A DNA stretch of 64,000 bases from VXNE01 sp965206615 (GCA_965206615.1 OZ242219.1:124001-188000); one strand, 5' to 3'. Shown: positions 42,019 to 50,533, counted from the first letter of the stretch. The notes: generated by a model from the sequence alone, not told the origin. Translations and numbers: made by a program.

Positions 42019-42894
42019 ATGGCTGACGTCCAGCCCGACGATCCGGTGCGCGGCCTCGCGTGCCTGCGGTTGGCGTACCGGGAAGCGCTTGAGCCGGGTG
42101 TGCTCGCCGTGTCCTTCTGGTTGCTCGTGGGCCTCGTGCTCGTACTCACGGCGGTCGGCCCGATAGGCATCGAAGTGCGGCTTGGCCCCCCCGAGCGCCT
42201 GGCCTTCTGGAGCATCTGCTGCGCGCTTTGCTGGCCTCTCTGTCACGCCCTGACCGCGGCGATCCTGTACGTGATGCGCGCCCGCCCGCCGCTGCTGGTC
42301 CTGCTCGCCGCGGCGCTGGGGACCCTGTTCCTGACCGTGCCCTGTACCGCCGTGACGTATACCGTGTACGGACTCTTCGTCCCGCCGGACGCCGAGTCCG
42401 CGAGCTTCCCGCAGATCTATCTGAATGTGGCGGTACTCCTGCTGGCGTGCAGTGCTCTGGTCCACTACGTGCTATGTGAGCGGGTGAAGCTGCGCTACGC
42501 CTCCGCGGATGAGGTCGGTCAGTTCGGCGCTGCGACGGATACGCGGGACCTGGCGGCGATGGAGGCGAGTCCGACGCTGGAGATTTTCTTCGGTCGCCTG
42601 CCGCGCATGCTCGGGCGAGACGTCGTGTACGTGACCGTCTCGGGCCACTACCTCAACGTCGTCACGACCGCGGGCTCCTGCCTCGTGCTGATGCGCATGT
42701 CGGATGCCGTGGCGGCCCTGGGGGACCTGGGCATGCAGGTGCATCGCTCCCATTGGGTCGCCTACCGCCACGTGACCGGAGTCGTGCGGGACGGCCAACG
42801 GACGATTGTGCGTGTCACGGGCTCGCAGGAACTGCCGGTGAGCCGGACCCACGTTGCGACGGTGCGTGACGCGGTCCGCGAGAGGCGGGCGTGA
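42019..42894 (+). CDS. Membrane-anchored LytTR transcription regulator, copy 2
   Basis: 291 residues, built like copy 1: four membrane segments, then LytTR (RMLGRDVVYVTVSGHYLNVV, HRSHWVAYRHVTG, ELPVSRTHVATV). Identity is highest in the DNA-binding half and in the membrane motif CWPLCHAL; the linker (about 165-190) is most variable. The C-terminal arginine-rich end is shared in style. It starts 156 bases after copy 1, so each copy may have its own promoter. Confidence 0.9.
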   Translation: MADVQPDDPVRGLACLRLAYREALEPGVLAVSFWLLVGLVLVLTAVGPIGIEVRLGPPERLAFWSICCALCWPLCHALTAAILYVMRARPPLLVLLAAALGTLFLTVPCTAVTYTVYGLFVPPDAESASFPQIYLNVAVLLLACSALVHYVLCERVKLRYASADEVGQFGAATDTRDLAAMEASPTLEIFFGRLPRMLGRDVVYVTVSGHYLNVVTTAGSCLVLMRMSDAVAALGDLGMQVHRSHWVAYRHVTGVVRDGQRTIVRVTGSQELPVSRTHVATVRDAVRERRA

Positions 42895-42941
42895 GCGCCG
42901 GGCTCGGCCAGCCTCGTTCCGGGACTGGCGCCGCGTCCCCG

Positions 42942-43011
42942 TAGCGCCCCAAAGCCGGTCCGGCGCTTCGCTGCCGCTGCGCGCCGACGCCGCCTCCGGC
43001 CCAGCCACGCC
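42942..43011. repeat. 70-bp dispersed repeat, copy 2
   Basis: TAGCGCCCCAAAGCC start and GGCCCAGCCACGCC end, with about one change against 28409-28478. It lies between LytTR copies 2 and 3, where no gene is seen. Confidence 0.85.
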
Positions 43012-43109
43012 AAGGGTGGGGCGGAACAGTGGTGTGGTATCGTCAACGGACGCGCAGTGACGCGGAACGGGACGAGGAGAGCGGTCCGGGGACGACGAAG
43101 TGACGGCAA

Positions 43110-44006
43110 ATGGCTGAAGCAAGGCTCGACTTCCCCGTCCGCGGGCTGGCTTGCCTGCAGTGGGCGTACCGCGAAGTACTCGAGTGGGGCCTGCTCGCCG
43201 AGTCCCTGTGCATGCTGGGTGGCCTCGTGCTGGTGCTCGCCTTTGTCGGTCCGATGGGCGTCGAAGACCACCTCGCCCCGCTCGAGCGTCTCGCCTTCTG
43301 GTCCGTCTGCGGTGCGCTGTGCTGGCCGCTCTGCCACGCCCTCAGTGCCGCGATCCTGTATCTCATGCGTTCCCGACCGCCGGTCGCGATCATGCTGGCC
43401 GCCGCCGCGGGGGCCCTTTTCTTCACCGTGCCCTGCGCTGCCGTGACGCATACGGTCTACGGGCTGTTCCGTCCGCAGGACTCGGCGGCCGGTCTGCTCG
43501 ACATCTACCCGAGCGTCGCGGTGTTGGCGCTGGCCTGCAGCGCTCTGGTCCATTACGTCACCGTGCTCAGGGTGCGCCTGCGCTACGGACCGCGCGGCGA
43601 GAGGCCCGTGCATCTTCCGGGAGACGCGAAGGCGGCTCTGCCGCCGCTGGAACTTGAGGCGCGGGCCCCCTCGCAGGAGGGGTTTTTCGACCGACTCCCC
43701 GGCATGCTCGGCCGGGATGTGGTCTACCTGAACGTCTCGGGCCACTACCTCAACGTCGTGACGACCACCGGCTCGTGCCTGGTACTGATGCGCCTGTCGG
43801 ATGCCGTGGTGGCTCTGGGGGACCTTGGAATACAGGTCCACCGTTCCTACTGGGTCGCGCACCGCCACGTGGCGGGCGTCGTGCGCGACGGGCGACGGAT
43901 CCGGATCCGTGTCACGGGGCCCTGCGAGGTGCCGGTGAGCCGGACCCACATGGCCGCCGTGCGGGAAGCGATTCGCATCAGGCACACGGACGGGCTTGGC
44001 GGTTGA
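43110..44006 (+). CDS. Membrane-anchored LytTR transcription regulator, copy 3
   Basis: 298 residues. Same layout: CWPLCHALSAAILYLMRSRPP in the membrane part and LGRDVVYLNVSGHYLNVV, HRSYWVAHRHVAG and EVPVSRTHMAAV in the LytTR part. The N-terminal LACLQWAYREVLEWG repeats the LECLQWAYREALEWR of copy 1. A 14-bp hairpin with a CTTGT loop begins 3 bases after its stop. Confidence 0.9.
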   Translation: MAEARLDFPVRGLACLQWAYREVLEWGLLAESLCMLGGLVLVLAFVGPMGVEDHLAPLERLAFWSVCGALCWPLCHALSAAILYLMRSRPPVAIMLAAAAGALFFTVPCAAVTHTVYGLFRPQDSAAGLLDIYPSVAVLALACSALVHYVTVLRVRLRYGPRGERPVHLPGDAKAALPPLELEARAPSQEGFFDRLPGMLGRDVVYLNVSGHYLNVVTTTGSCLVLMRLSDAVVALGDLGIQVHRSYWVAHRHVAGVVRDGRRIRIRVTGPCEVPVSRTHMAAVREAIRIRHTDGLGG

Positions 44007-44525
44007 TGCGCCACGGGCGACGCTTGTCGTCGCCCGTGGCGAGCCTGGGGTCGAGAAGAACGCGGCGGCAGCGCGCCCGGGTCGGCCCGTGCACGTTTGC
44101 GATGCACGCGCGGCGTTACCCGGATCGTGTGGCGTCACGCTGGCCGGGTCAACGCCCACACGGCGCATTCGTGCTGCGTGGATGCCATCCGGGAAAGGAT
44201 TGCACGTTCAGGGAAAAGTTCGTGCATCAGACCTGCCGTGCGGGGCCAGCGGTGCTTATCGTGACCGTTACCGGCGCGCGCGTTGAATCGCGTCTTTCTG
44301 CAGTACCGGTTGGTCCCACACGGGGTTCCGTGGGTCGACCTGGCAGGTTCCGATGGTGGGTGCCCGGCCGGCGAAGCGTTATCGTACGGTACATCGTCGA
44401 TGTGCCGGTCGGCCCCGCCGCCTGCAGTACGGAACCGCTTGCGAGACGCGCGCGCCGGCTTTCCTCTGCCTTCGACGAGCCACACGCTGGGCCGCATTGC
44501 CGCCGCGGCGCGCAAGCCGCCCGGG
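44007..44525. other. Intergenic stretch with one strong hairpin
   Basis: 519 bases between LytTR copy 3 and a PhyH-like gene on the other strand. Apart from the hairpin at 44009-44041 no gene, RNA or clear promoter is recognised. Short open frames show no coding bias. Confidence 0.45.
44009..44041. repeat. CTTGT-loop hairpin, long-stem variant
   Basis: CGCCACGGGCGACG (44009-44022), loop CTTGT, then the exact complement (44028-44041). A 14-bp perfect stem with the same loop as the other family copies. It could also end transcription of the LytTR gene, but no T-run follows. Confidence 0.85.
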
Positions 44526-45440
44526 TTATTCGGGTCTGGTGTCCGGACGTTGCGGCGGTTGCCGATACGGCGCCATGTCCATCCCCGGATAGCGCGCGGC
44601 CACGCCGGACAGCGTCTCCTCCGTCCAGTACCGATGCCCCGGCGGCGGAAAACCGAAGGTGGTCCGCTCGTCCGGCGTGGCCTGTTCGATCCAGTTCCGA
44701 AACTCGGGGCGGATGGCCTCGGAGGACCAGCCGATGATGCCCAGCCACTTCCAGGCCGCCGGCGCGTAGGTGATGAACTGGCCGATGCGCCCGACGTCCG
44801 CCCGGAACGGCGTGCCGCGGTGGAACGTGCGCATGCTGTACGCGAGCACCGATCCGGCCGGCACCGTCACGCGCACTTCGTTGTCGTAGATCGCGGGGCG
44901 TTCCTCGCGCGTGTAGTGGGCCGGCCAGCGGATGCGCTCCGGGTAGTGCTCCCAGGAACAGATCGCGGTCGGCGCATGGTCTGCATCGACATCGGTGTAA
45001 TACACCAGGTAGGCGGTTTGCCAGTACTCTGGATCGGGCGGCGGGTAGGCGAGGGTGTGGTTGACGAAGTCGCAGTGCATGATCTGGTCCGTGTCCTGCG
45101 GATGGCCATGGCACTTGATGTGCAGATCGGACTGTTCGCAGAAGAGGTTGTCGTCGCCGATCATCTGCGCGGCGAACCGGCGCAGTTCGGGATGCAGGGT
45201 GATCGCGTTGAGCGTCGCTCCGCGAAACGGGAAATTCAGGTAGCCTCGCCGGCCCGGGCCTCGCTTGTTCCAGTTCTCCGGTTTCCCGCGGGCGGGGTCG
45301 TCGCAGAACTCCACCCATCCGGGGATCAGTTCCGCGAGCTCGTCGCGCGCGCCGTCGAGTTCCGCCGGCGTCAGGAAGTCCTCGACGACCACGTAGCCGT
45401 GGCGCCGGTAATGCTCGACGTGGTGCTGCTCGAAGGTCAT
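44526..45440 (-). CDS. Phytanoyl-CoA dioxygenase (PhyH) family oxygenase, fourth copy
   Basis: 304 residues. N-terminal HYRRHGYVVVEDFLTPAEL is typical of the family. The HxD site is HCD in IMHCDFVNHTL, and the distal histidine is in MRTFHRGTPF; an arginine in DVGRIGQF may hold 2-oxoglutarate. It is not closely similar to the three genes at 10-13 kb. It is divergent from the cytochrome gene at 45534. Substrate unknown. Confidence 0.87.
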   Translation of the reverse strand: MTFEQHHVEHYRRHGYVVVEDFLTPAELDGARDELAELIPGWVEFCDDPARGKPENWNKRGPGRRGYLNFPFRGATLNAITLHPELRRFAAQMIGDDNLFCEQSDLHIKCHGHPQDTDQIMHCDFVNHTLAYPPPDPEYWQTAYLVYYTDVDADHAPTAICSWEHYPERIRWPAHYTREERPAIYDNEVRVTVPAGSVLAYSMRTFHRGTPFRADVGRIGQFITYAPAAWKWLGIIGWSSEAIRPEFRNWIEQATPDERTTFGFPPPGHRYWTEETLSGVAARYPGMDMAPYRQPPQRPDTRPE

Positions 45441-45533
45441 GCGGGGTGGGCGACCGGGTCGGGGGCCTTTGAGAAGTCGGCGGGCTTGCCCGCATAATGC
45501 CGGGGATCCCCGCAGCCTCCGGTAACGAAATCC

Positions 45534-46025
45534 GTGAAACGCATGGCCGTGATTCTATCGCGAGCGTCTGTCCTGGCGGGCTGCGCGTGTGTCCTCTCGG
45601 GCTGCGGGGAGCCGCCGCCGGCGGCGGGCCCATTCGAACCGGTGCACGATGTCGGGGAGACCATGCGCCTGGTGCTCGAGCCGGCCGCGGACCTGGTCTG
45701 GGACTCGGCTGGCCAGATCATCTCGCTCGAGGGCGTCGAGGATCTTGCGCCCACCACGGCGGAGGGCTGGCTGCAGGTGGCACACGCCGCAGCCGTCGTC
45801 GCCGAGTCCGGCAACCTCCTCATGACGCCGAGCCGCGCGCGCGACGCGGGCGAATGGACGGAGATCTCGCGGGGCATGGTACGGGCCGGGGTCCGGGCGC
45901 GCGAAGCGGCCGAGGCGCAGGACGCGGACGCGCTGTTTGCGGCCGGCGGACATCTCTACAATGTCTGCGTGTCCTGCCACCAGCAGTACTGGGTGGATCG
46001 GCCGGAACGCCCGGGCGAAGCGTAG
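45534..46025 (+). CDS. Lipoprotein c-type cytochrome
   Basis: 163 residues. A GTG start gives MKRMAVILSRASVLAG and a lipobox ending LSGC (Cys24), so it is a lipid-anchored periplasmic protein. A single haem motif CVSCH lies near the C-terminus, as in cytochrome c'-type and DUF-type helical cytochromes. The stop TAG is the first part of a palindromic repeat (46023 onward), so the true end may have been altered. Membrane-protein genes follow on the same strand. Confidence 0.8.
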   Translation: MKRMAVILSRASVLAGCACVLSGCGEPPPAAGPFEPVHDVGETMRLVLEPAADLVWDSAGQIISLEGVEDLAPTTAEGWLQVAHAAAVVAESGNLLMTPSRARDAGEWTEISRGMVRAGVRAREAAEAQDADALFAAGGHLYNVCVSCHQQYWVDRPERPGEA

Positions 46026-46121
46026 GGGCGACCCTCGTGGTCGCCCTCTCGACCCTCGTGGTTGCCCGGTTCGGGACATCGCGGCCGCTTCGGCACGGGA
46101 CGGGACCAGCCCGTCCCCGAC
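46023..46121. repeat. Composite hairpin repeats between cytochrome and hupE-like genes
   Basis: TAGGGGCGACC-CTCGT-GGTCGCCC (46023-46046), a shortened second copy (about 46050-46068), and a reverse copy of the GGGACGGG type (46097-46120). The first TAG is the stop of the cytochrome gene. The repeats lie before the chosen start of the next gene. Confidence 0.8.
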
Positions 46122-46153
46122 AGTTCCTGGCTCGGGGGCGACCGGGCCTCGGC

Positions 46154-46813
46154 GTGCTGGTCTTGCTCGCGGCGCAGCTCGCGTGGGGACATGCGGTATC
46201 CGACGCCGACGCGCTGTTCGTGCAGGGCATCGACGGTCCGGCGGTGGCGCCGTTCCTCTACCTCGGCGCGAAGCACATGGTCACCGGCTACGACCACCTG
46301 CTGTTCCTGGTGGGCGTGATCTTCTTTCTCTACCGGCTGCGCGACGTCGCGCTCTACGTGACGCTCTTCACCGCCGGGCACAGCATCACGCTGCTGGCCG
46401 GCGTCCTGTGGGGCTGGCAGGTCAATGCGTACCTGGTCGACGCCATCATCGGCCTGTCGATCGTCTACAAGGCCTTCGAGAACATGGACGGTTTCCGGCG
46501 CGTCTTCGGAGTGGCGCCGGACACCCGCGCCGCGGTGCTGGTGTTCGGCCTCTTTCACGGCCTCGGGCTCGCGACGAAGCTGCAGGAACTCGTCCACTCG
46601 GACAACGGCCTGCTGGTGAACATCGTCAGCTTCAACGTCGGCGTGGAGCTCGGACAGTTCACCGCCCTCGCGGCGGTGCTGGCACTGCTCGTCTTCTGGC
46701 GCGGCCGGGCGAGTTTCGCGCGGCACGCCTTCGCTACCAACGCCGTGCTGATGGCGGGCGGGTTCCTGCTTGCCGGATATCAGTTCGGCGGTCTGGCCCT
46801 GGCGCCCCCGTGA
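46154..46813 (+). CDS. HupE/UreJ-family membrane protein
   Basis: About 219 residues from a GTG at 46154; the start is uncertain because repeats lie upstream. After a signal-like segment, FLYLGAKHMVTGYDHLLFLVGVI, LFTAGHSITLL, FGLFHGLGLATKL and FNVGVELGQ match the HupE/UreJ_2 family, with six to seven membrane segments and conserved histidines in the membrane. Family members are linked to nickel or other metal transport. Its stop overlaps the next gene's GTG by 4 bases. Confidence 0.85.
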   Translation: MLVLLAAQLAWGHAVSDADALFVQGIDGPAVAPFLYLGAKHMVTGYDHLLFLVGVIFFLYRLRDVALYVTLFTAGHSITLLAGVLWGWQVNAYLVDAIIGLSIVYKAFENMDGFRRVFGVAPDTRAAVLVFGLFHGLGLATKLQELVHSDNGLLVNIVSFNVGVELGQFTALAAVLALLVFWRGRASFARHAFATNAVLMAGGFLLAGYQFGGLALAPP

Positions 46814-47400
46814 GCACCGCACCGACATCCCGGGAAGGCCCCGGTGCGCGTCGCATCGTTGCCACGGCCGTCGGCGCAGCCGCGGCCGCGACGCTGGTGC
46901 TCTTTGCCGTCGTGCTGCCGGCCGAATTCGGCTACGACCCGCTGCGGACCGGGGCGGCGCTCGGCGTCACGGGACTGTCGCGCGACGTCACGAGTACACT
47001 CGCGCGCCAGGAAGCCGGCTTCACGACGGACGAGATGCGTTTCACCCTGTCGCCCTTCGAGTCCGTCGAGTACAAGTACCGGCTGGAAGAGGGCGACAGC
47101 ATGCTGTACGCGTGGAGCGCGACGGGCGAGATGCTCTACGAAATGCACAGCGAGGCGGACGGCGCGGAGCCCGGCACGGCGGAGTCCTTCGACCGGGCGC
47201 GGGCCGAACGGGGCGCCGGAACCTACGTGGCGCCCTTTCCGGGCATCCACGGCTGGTTCTGGGAGAATCGGGGTGACACGGAGGCGACGCTGACCCTGCG
47301 TACCGCCGGCTTCTACTCCGGGGCGTTCGTATTCCGCGACGGCGGGAAATTCGAGCGGCGCCTCGACGGCGGGGTTGCGCAGGAGGCGCAGCGGCCATGA
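46810..47400 (+). CDS. Membrane-anchored protein of unknown function
   Basis: 196 residues, GTG start overlapping the HupE-like stop (GTGA). One N-terminal membrane helix (TAVGAAAAATLVLFAVVLPAE), then a periplasmic domain with FTLSPFESVEYKYRLEEGDSM and PGIHGWFWENRGDTEATLTL. This reads like a small beta-sandwich domain. It is found with HupE-like genes in related bacteria as far as I recall, but no function is known. Probably part of the 45.5-48.4 kb operon. Confidence 0.75.
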   Translation: MSTAPTSREGPGARRIVATAVGAAAAATLVLFAVVLPAEFGYDPLRTGAALGVTGLSRDVTSTLARQEAGFTTDEMRFTLSPFESVEYKYRLEEGDSMLYAWSATGEMLYEMHSEADGAEPGTAESFDRARAERGAGTYVAPFPGIHGWFWENRGDTEATLTLRTAGFYSGAFVFRDGGKFERRLDGGVAQEAQRP

Positions 47401-47416
47401 CCGGGGAGACTGGATA

Positions 47417-47977
47417 GTGTCGTTGCTGGCGTTCTGCGAGTGGCTCGCCGAGACCGCGGGGAGCATTGCCCTGCACGAGTCGCTCTTTGCGTACCCGCTC
47501 ATCGAGTCGACCCACGTGCTGGCGCTGCTGCTGTTCGCCGGCACCATCGCCATGGTGGATCTGCGCCTGCTCGGCTTCGCGTTCCGCGAAGTCCCGGTCT
47601 CCGAGATGAACGCCCGGCTGCTGCCGTGGACGGTGGTCGGCGCCGTCATCATGATCGGCACCGGGCTCCTGCTCTTCTACGCCATCCCCGTGCGGACCTA
47701 CCAGAGCGTGTGGTTCCGCATCAAGGTGGTGTTTCTCATCGCCGCGGCGATCAACGTCTGGGTGTTCCACAGGCGCATGCAGCGCGACCGGGATCGCTGG
47801 GATTCCGATCCGAAGCCGCCGCTCGGCGCGCGCGTCATCGCCGCCGTCTCGCTGACACTCTGGTCCGGCATCATCGTGTTCGGCCGGATGATCGCCTACA
47901 ACTGGTTCGACTGTTACCGGCCCCAATCGGACTTCGTCTACTGGATTGCCGGGTGCGTCGTGGAGGCGCAGACATGA
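47417..47977 (+). CDS. Multi-pass membrane protein (DUF6644-like), copy 1
   Basis: 186 residues, GTG start with GGGGAG upstream. Four to five membrane helices; key stretches are PLIESTHVLALLLFAGTIA, MVDLRLLGFAF and LLPWTVVGAVIMIGTGLLLF. A histidine in the first helix and another near WVFHRRMQ are conserved between the two copies of this family here. It overlaps the next gene by 4 bases (ATGA). Family name is a best guess. Confidence 0.75.
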   Translation: MSLLAFCEWLAETAGSIALHESLFAYPLIESTHVLALLLFAGTIAMVDLRLLGFAFREVPVSEMNARLLPWTVVGAVIMIGTGLLLFYAIPVRTYQSVWFRIKVVFLIAAAINVWVFHRRMQRDRDRWDSDPKPPLGARVIAAVSLTLWSGIIVFGRMIAYNWFDCYRPQSDFVYWIAGCVVEAQT

Positions 47978-48444
47978 ACTGGCTCGAGGTGTTCGACGCG
48001 CTGGAGCGGAGCGCCATCGGCACGGCGATCCGCGAGTCCCTGTGGCTGTTTCCGGCGATCGAGGCGGTGCACCTGCTCGGTCTCGCGCTGCTCGGCGGCT
48101 CGGTGCTCATGGTCGACCTGCGGCTGCTCGGCGTCGGTCTGCGCAGCCGCACGCCGCAGCTGGTGCTCGCCGACGCGCGGCCCTGGTTCTTCCTGGCGAT
48201 CGGCACGATGTTGGCCACGGGCATCCCGCTGTTCCTCTCCGAAGCCATCAAGTGCTTCTACAACTTCTCCTTCTGGGTGAAGATGATCGCCCTCGCGACG
48301 GCTCTCGTGTTCACGTTCGCGGTAAAACACCCGTTGATCCGGCGCGATCCCGGGCGGCCGCTGGCCGCGCTCCTCGGGCTCGCATCCATCGCCGTGTGGT
48401 TCACCGTCGCCGCGGCGGGGCGCTGGATCGGGTTCTCCGGCTGA
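47974..48444 (+). CDS. Multi-pass membrane protein (DUF6644-like), copy 2
   Basis: 156 residues. AIEAVHLLGLALLGGSVLMVDLRLLGVGL parallels IESTHVLALLLFAGTIAMVDLRLLGFAF of the upstream gene, so the two are paralogues and may form a heterodimer. Both keep the helix histidine that could bind haem or metal. ATG overlaps the previous stop. It ends the predicted operon with the cytochrome and HupE-like genes. Confidence 0.75.
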   Translation: MNWLEVFDALERSAIGTAIRESLWLFPAIEAVHLLGLALLGGSVLMVDLRLLGVGLRSRTPQLVLADARPWFFLAIGTMLATGIPLFLSEAIKCFYNFSFWVKMIALATALVFTFAVKHPLIRRDPGRPLAALLGLASIAVWFTVAAAGRWIGFSG

Positions 48445-48573
48445 GCGTCGAGGCTCGGCCCGGAGCAAGAGCCGGCCGGCTCCGCGGCGCCGACCGTACC
48501 TGGAACAACCGGCTTCAGTCGCTTACGCTCCGGGTTCCGTTTGTTCATCCGTTTGTTCATGAAAGGAGGACGC

Positions 48574-49770
48574 GTGGCAGCACAGGCACGTGAAACGGCC
48601 ATCGTCGGCATCCACGAGTACCCGTCCCGGGATGTCGAGGGCAAGGTCGCGCCCATGCACATCAAGGCGCGCGCAGCGGCCGCGGCGCTCGGCGACGCGG
48701 GCCTCGGCTGGAGCGACGTCGACGCCATCTACGACGCGTCCGAGGGCGGCGCGAGCGGTCTCTCGATCGCGGAGTACTTCGGCATCCGACCGAATGTCAT
48801 AGATACCACCGCGGTCGGCGGCAGCTCCTACGAATTTCATGCGGCCCATGCGCATCGGGCGATCCGCGAGGGCAAGGCGCGCGTCGCGCTGCTGACGTAC
48901 GGCTCCACGGCCCACAGCAACGTCCAGCGCATCGGCGCCGGGGGACGCGGTGGCGGCATCTACCCGGCGGACAACCTCGAGTCCTTCGCCGGCATGACGC
49001 TGATCGCGAACTACGCCATGTCGGCACGCCGGCACATGTTCGAGTACGGCACGACGAGCGCGCAGCTCGCCGAGATCTCGACCGCGACCCGTTATCACGC
49101 GATGCGCAACCCCGAGGCAGTGCAGGCGATGCACGACCTCGAGTTCCTCGACATCCGCGAGACCACCATCGACGACGTGGTGAACTCGCGCATGATCGCC
49201 GACCCGCTGCACCTGCTGGAGTGCTGCATGATCTCCGACGGCGGCGGCGCGGTGGTCATTGCCGCAGCGGACGTCGCCCGCGACTGCGCGCAGCCGCCGG
49301 TCTGGATTCTCGGCACCGGCGAGGCGACGCGCTATCCGGAGATCGGCGCCGACATCACCACGAGCGCCGCCGTGCAGTCGGGACCGAGCGCGTTCGGCGA
49401 AGCCGGCGTGACCCCCGCGGAGATCGACATCGCGATGATCTACGACTCCTTCAGCATCACCGTACTGACGATCCTCGAAGACCTCGGCTTCTGTGCGAAA
49501 GGCGAGGGCGGCGCCTGGGTCGAGGGCGGCCGGCTGCGGTTCGACCGGCCGCAGGACGGCCCGGCGCTCAACACCGATGGCGGCGGACTGTCGTCGAACC
49601 ATCCCGGCATGCGCGGCCTCTTCCTGCTGATCGAGGCCGCGCGCCAGCTACGTGGCGAGTCCTGCTCCCAGGTGCCCGGCGCCCGTCTCGCCGTCGCCCA
49701 CGGCAACGGCGGCATGCTCGGCAGCCGGCATACCGGCGGTACCGTCATCCTCGCGGGAGAAAGCGCATGA
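48574..49770 (+). CDS. Thiolase-fold protein lacking the catalytic cysteine (Ltp2/SCP-x-like)
   Basis: 398 residues, GTG start with AAAGGAGG 4 bases upstream. Thiolase-fold features include ETAIVGIHEYP, CMISDGGGAVV, IYDSFSITVL and HGNGGMLG. At the place of the usual CxSG nucleophile the protein reads TTAVGGSSYEF, so there is no cysteine. The gene overlaps a DUF35 gene, as in thiolase-fold/DUF35 pairs such as Ltp2 that act as acyl-CoA retro-aldolases in steroid side-chain loss. A tyrosine in IYDSF could play the catalytic part. Substrate unknown; a true thiolase is unlikely. Confidence 0.82.
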   Translation: MAAQARETAIVGIHEYPSRDVEGKVAPMHIKARAAAAALGDAGLGWSDVDAIYDASEGGASGLSIAEYFGIRPNVIDTTAVGGSSYEFHAAHAHRAIREGKARVALLTYGSTAHSNVQRIGAGGRGGGIYPADNLESFAGMTLIANYAMSARRHMFEYGTTSAQLAEISTATRYHAMRNPEAVQAMHDLEFLDIRETTIDDVVNSRMIADPLHLLECCMISDGGGAVVIAAADVARDCAQPPVWILGTGEATRYPEIGADITTSAAVQSGPSAFGEAGVTPAEIDIAMIYDSFSITVLTILEDLGFCAKGEGGAWVEGGRLRFDRPQDGPALNTDGGGLSSNHPGMRGLFLLIEAARQLRGESCSQVPGARLAVAHGNGGMLGSRHTGGTVILAGESA

Positions 49771-50174
49771 GCGAACCCACACGACCGCTGCCACGCGTCG
49801 ACGAACCCGACACCGCCGACTTCTGGGCCGGCACGCTGGAGGCGGAACTGCGTTACCAGCAGTGCGACGACTGCGGCACCGTGATCTGGCACCCCCGCCC
49901 GCACTGCACCGGATGCCTCGACGGTCACCTGGCCACACACGTCGCCTCGGGCCGCGGCACCGTCTACTCCTACAGCATCGTGCGCCAGAGCTACCACCCG
50001 TTCTTCCGCGCCCGCGCGCCCTACGTGGTCGCGTGGATCGACCTCGAGGAGGGACCGAGGCTGCTCTCCAACGTCGTGGGCGTCGACGCCGACGCGGTCA
50101 CCTGCGGGATGCCGGTGGAGGTCGAGTGGGAAGAGCACGAGTCGTGCTCGATCCCGCTGTTCCGCGCGCTGTAG
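49767..50174 (+). CDS. DUF35 zinc-ribbon/OB-fold partner protein
   Basis: 135 residues. A rubredoxin-like zinc ribbon (CDDCGTVIWHPRPHCTGC) is followed by an OB-fold with GRGTVYSYSIVRQSYHP. DUF35 proteins bind acyl-CoA and partner thiolase-fold enzymes. ATGA overlap with the upstream gene supports complex formation. The stop is the TAG that begins a dispersed hairpin repeat (50172). Confidence 0.9.
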   Translation: MSEPTRPLPRVDEPDTADFWAGTLEAELRYQQCDDCGTVIWHPRPHCTGCLDGHLATHVASGRGTVYSYSIVRQSYHPFFRARAPYVVAWIDLEEGPRLLSNVVGVDADAVTCGMPVEVEWEEHESCSIPLFRAL

Positions 50175-50295
50175 GGGACGGGCTTGTCCCGTCCCGTATT
50201 GAATTCATGCAGGGTGCCGAGACGGGCGACCACGAGGGTCGCCCCTGCAATGCGTGCCGAATCCCGGCGAAGCCGGCAGGCCCCGTAGGGGACCG
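50172..50295. repeat. Composite CTTGT-loop hairpin element at a gene end
   Basis: TAGGGGACGGG-CTTGT-CCCGTCCC (50172-50196), the spacer TTGAATTCATGC shared with 28562, then GGGCGACC-ACGAG-GGTCGCCC (50224-50244), and a final GTAGGGGACC (50285-50294). Its first TAG stops the DUF35 gene. The rest of 50175-50580 holds no gene; it becomes AT-rich at 50400-50450. Confidence 0.85.
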
Positions 50296-50480
50296 GTTTC
50301 GGCAAGAGGAGCACACCGCACATGGGCAACGATAATCTAGCCGTTCAGGGAATTTGTGGCATTTTCCCCCTCGGAGGCACGAAAGAGGGCTCCAGCCGAA
50401 AATCCTAAAAAAACCTGTTAAAACAACATAGTAACCATTTCTTTGGGCACCGATCCCCAGCGTCCGAGGTCTCTGAGCGC

Positions 50481-50533
50481 CCAAGATCGCATGTCAAACC
50501 GGTATCCGTTTTCGCGTCAAGATGCGATCTTGG
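50481..50533. repeat. 12-bp inverted repeat near a junction
   Basis: CCAAGATCGCAT (50481-50492) and its exact complement (50522-50533), 29 bases apart, just left of the 42-bp repeat at 50567. It may be the end of a lost element or a small operator. No function assigned. Confidence 0.5.

Noticed and set aside
44009..44041. Classical intrinsic terminator after LytTR copy 3
   Set aside because: The stem is strong but no run of T follows, and the loop ties it to the dispersed hairpin family.
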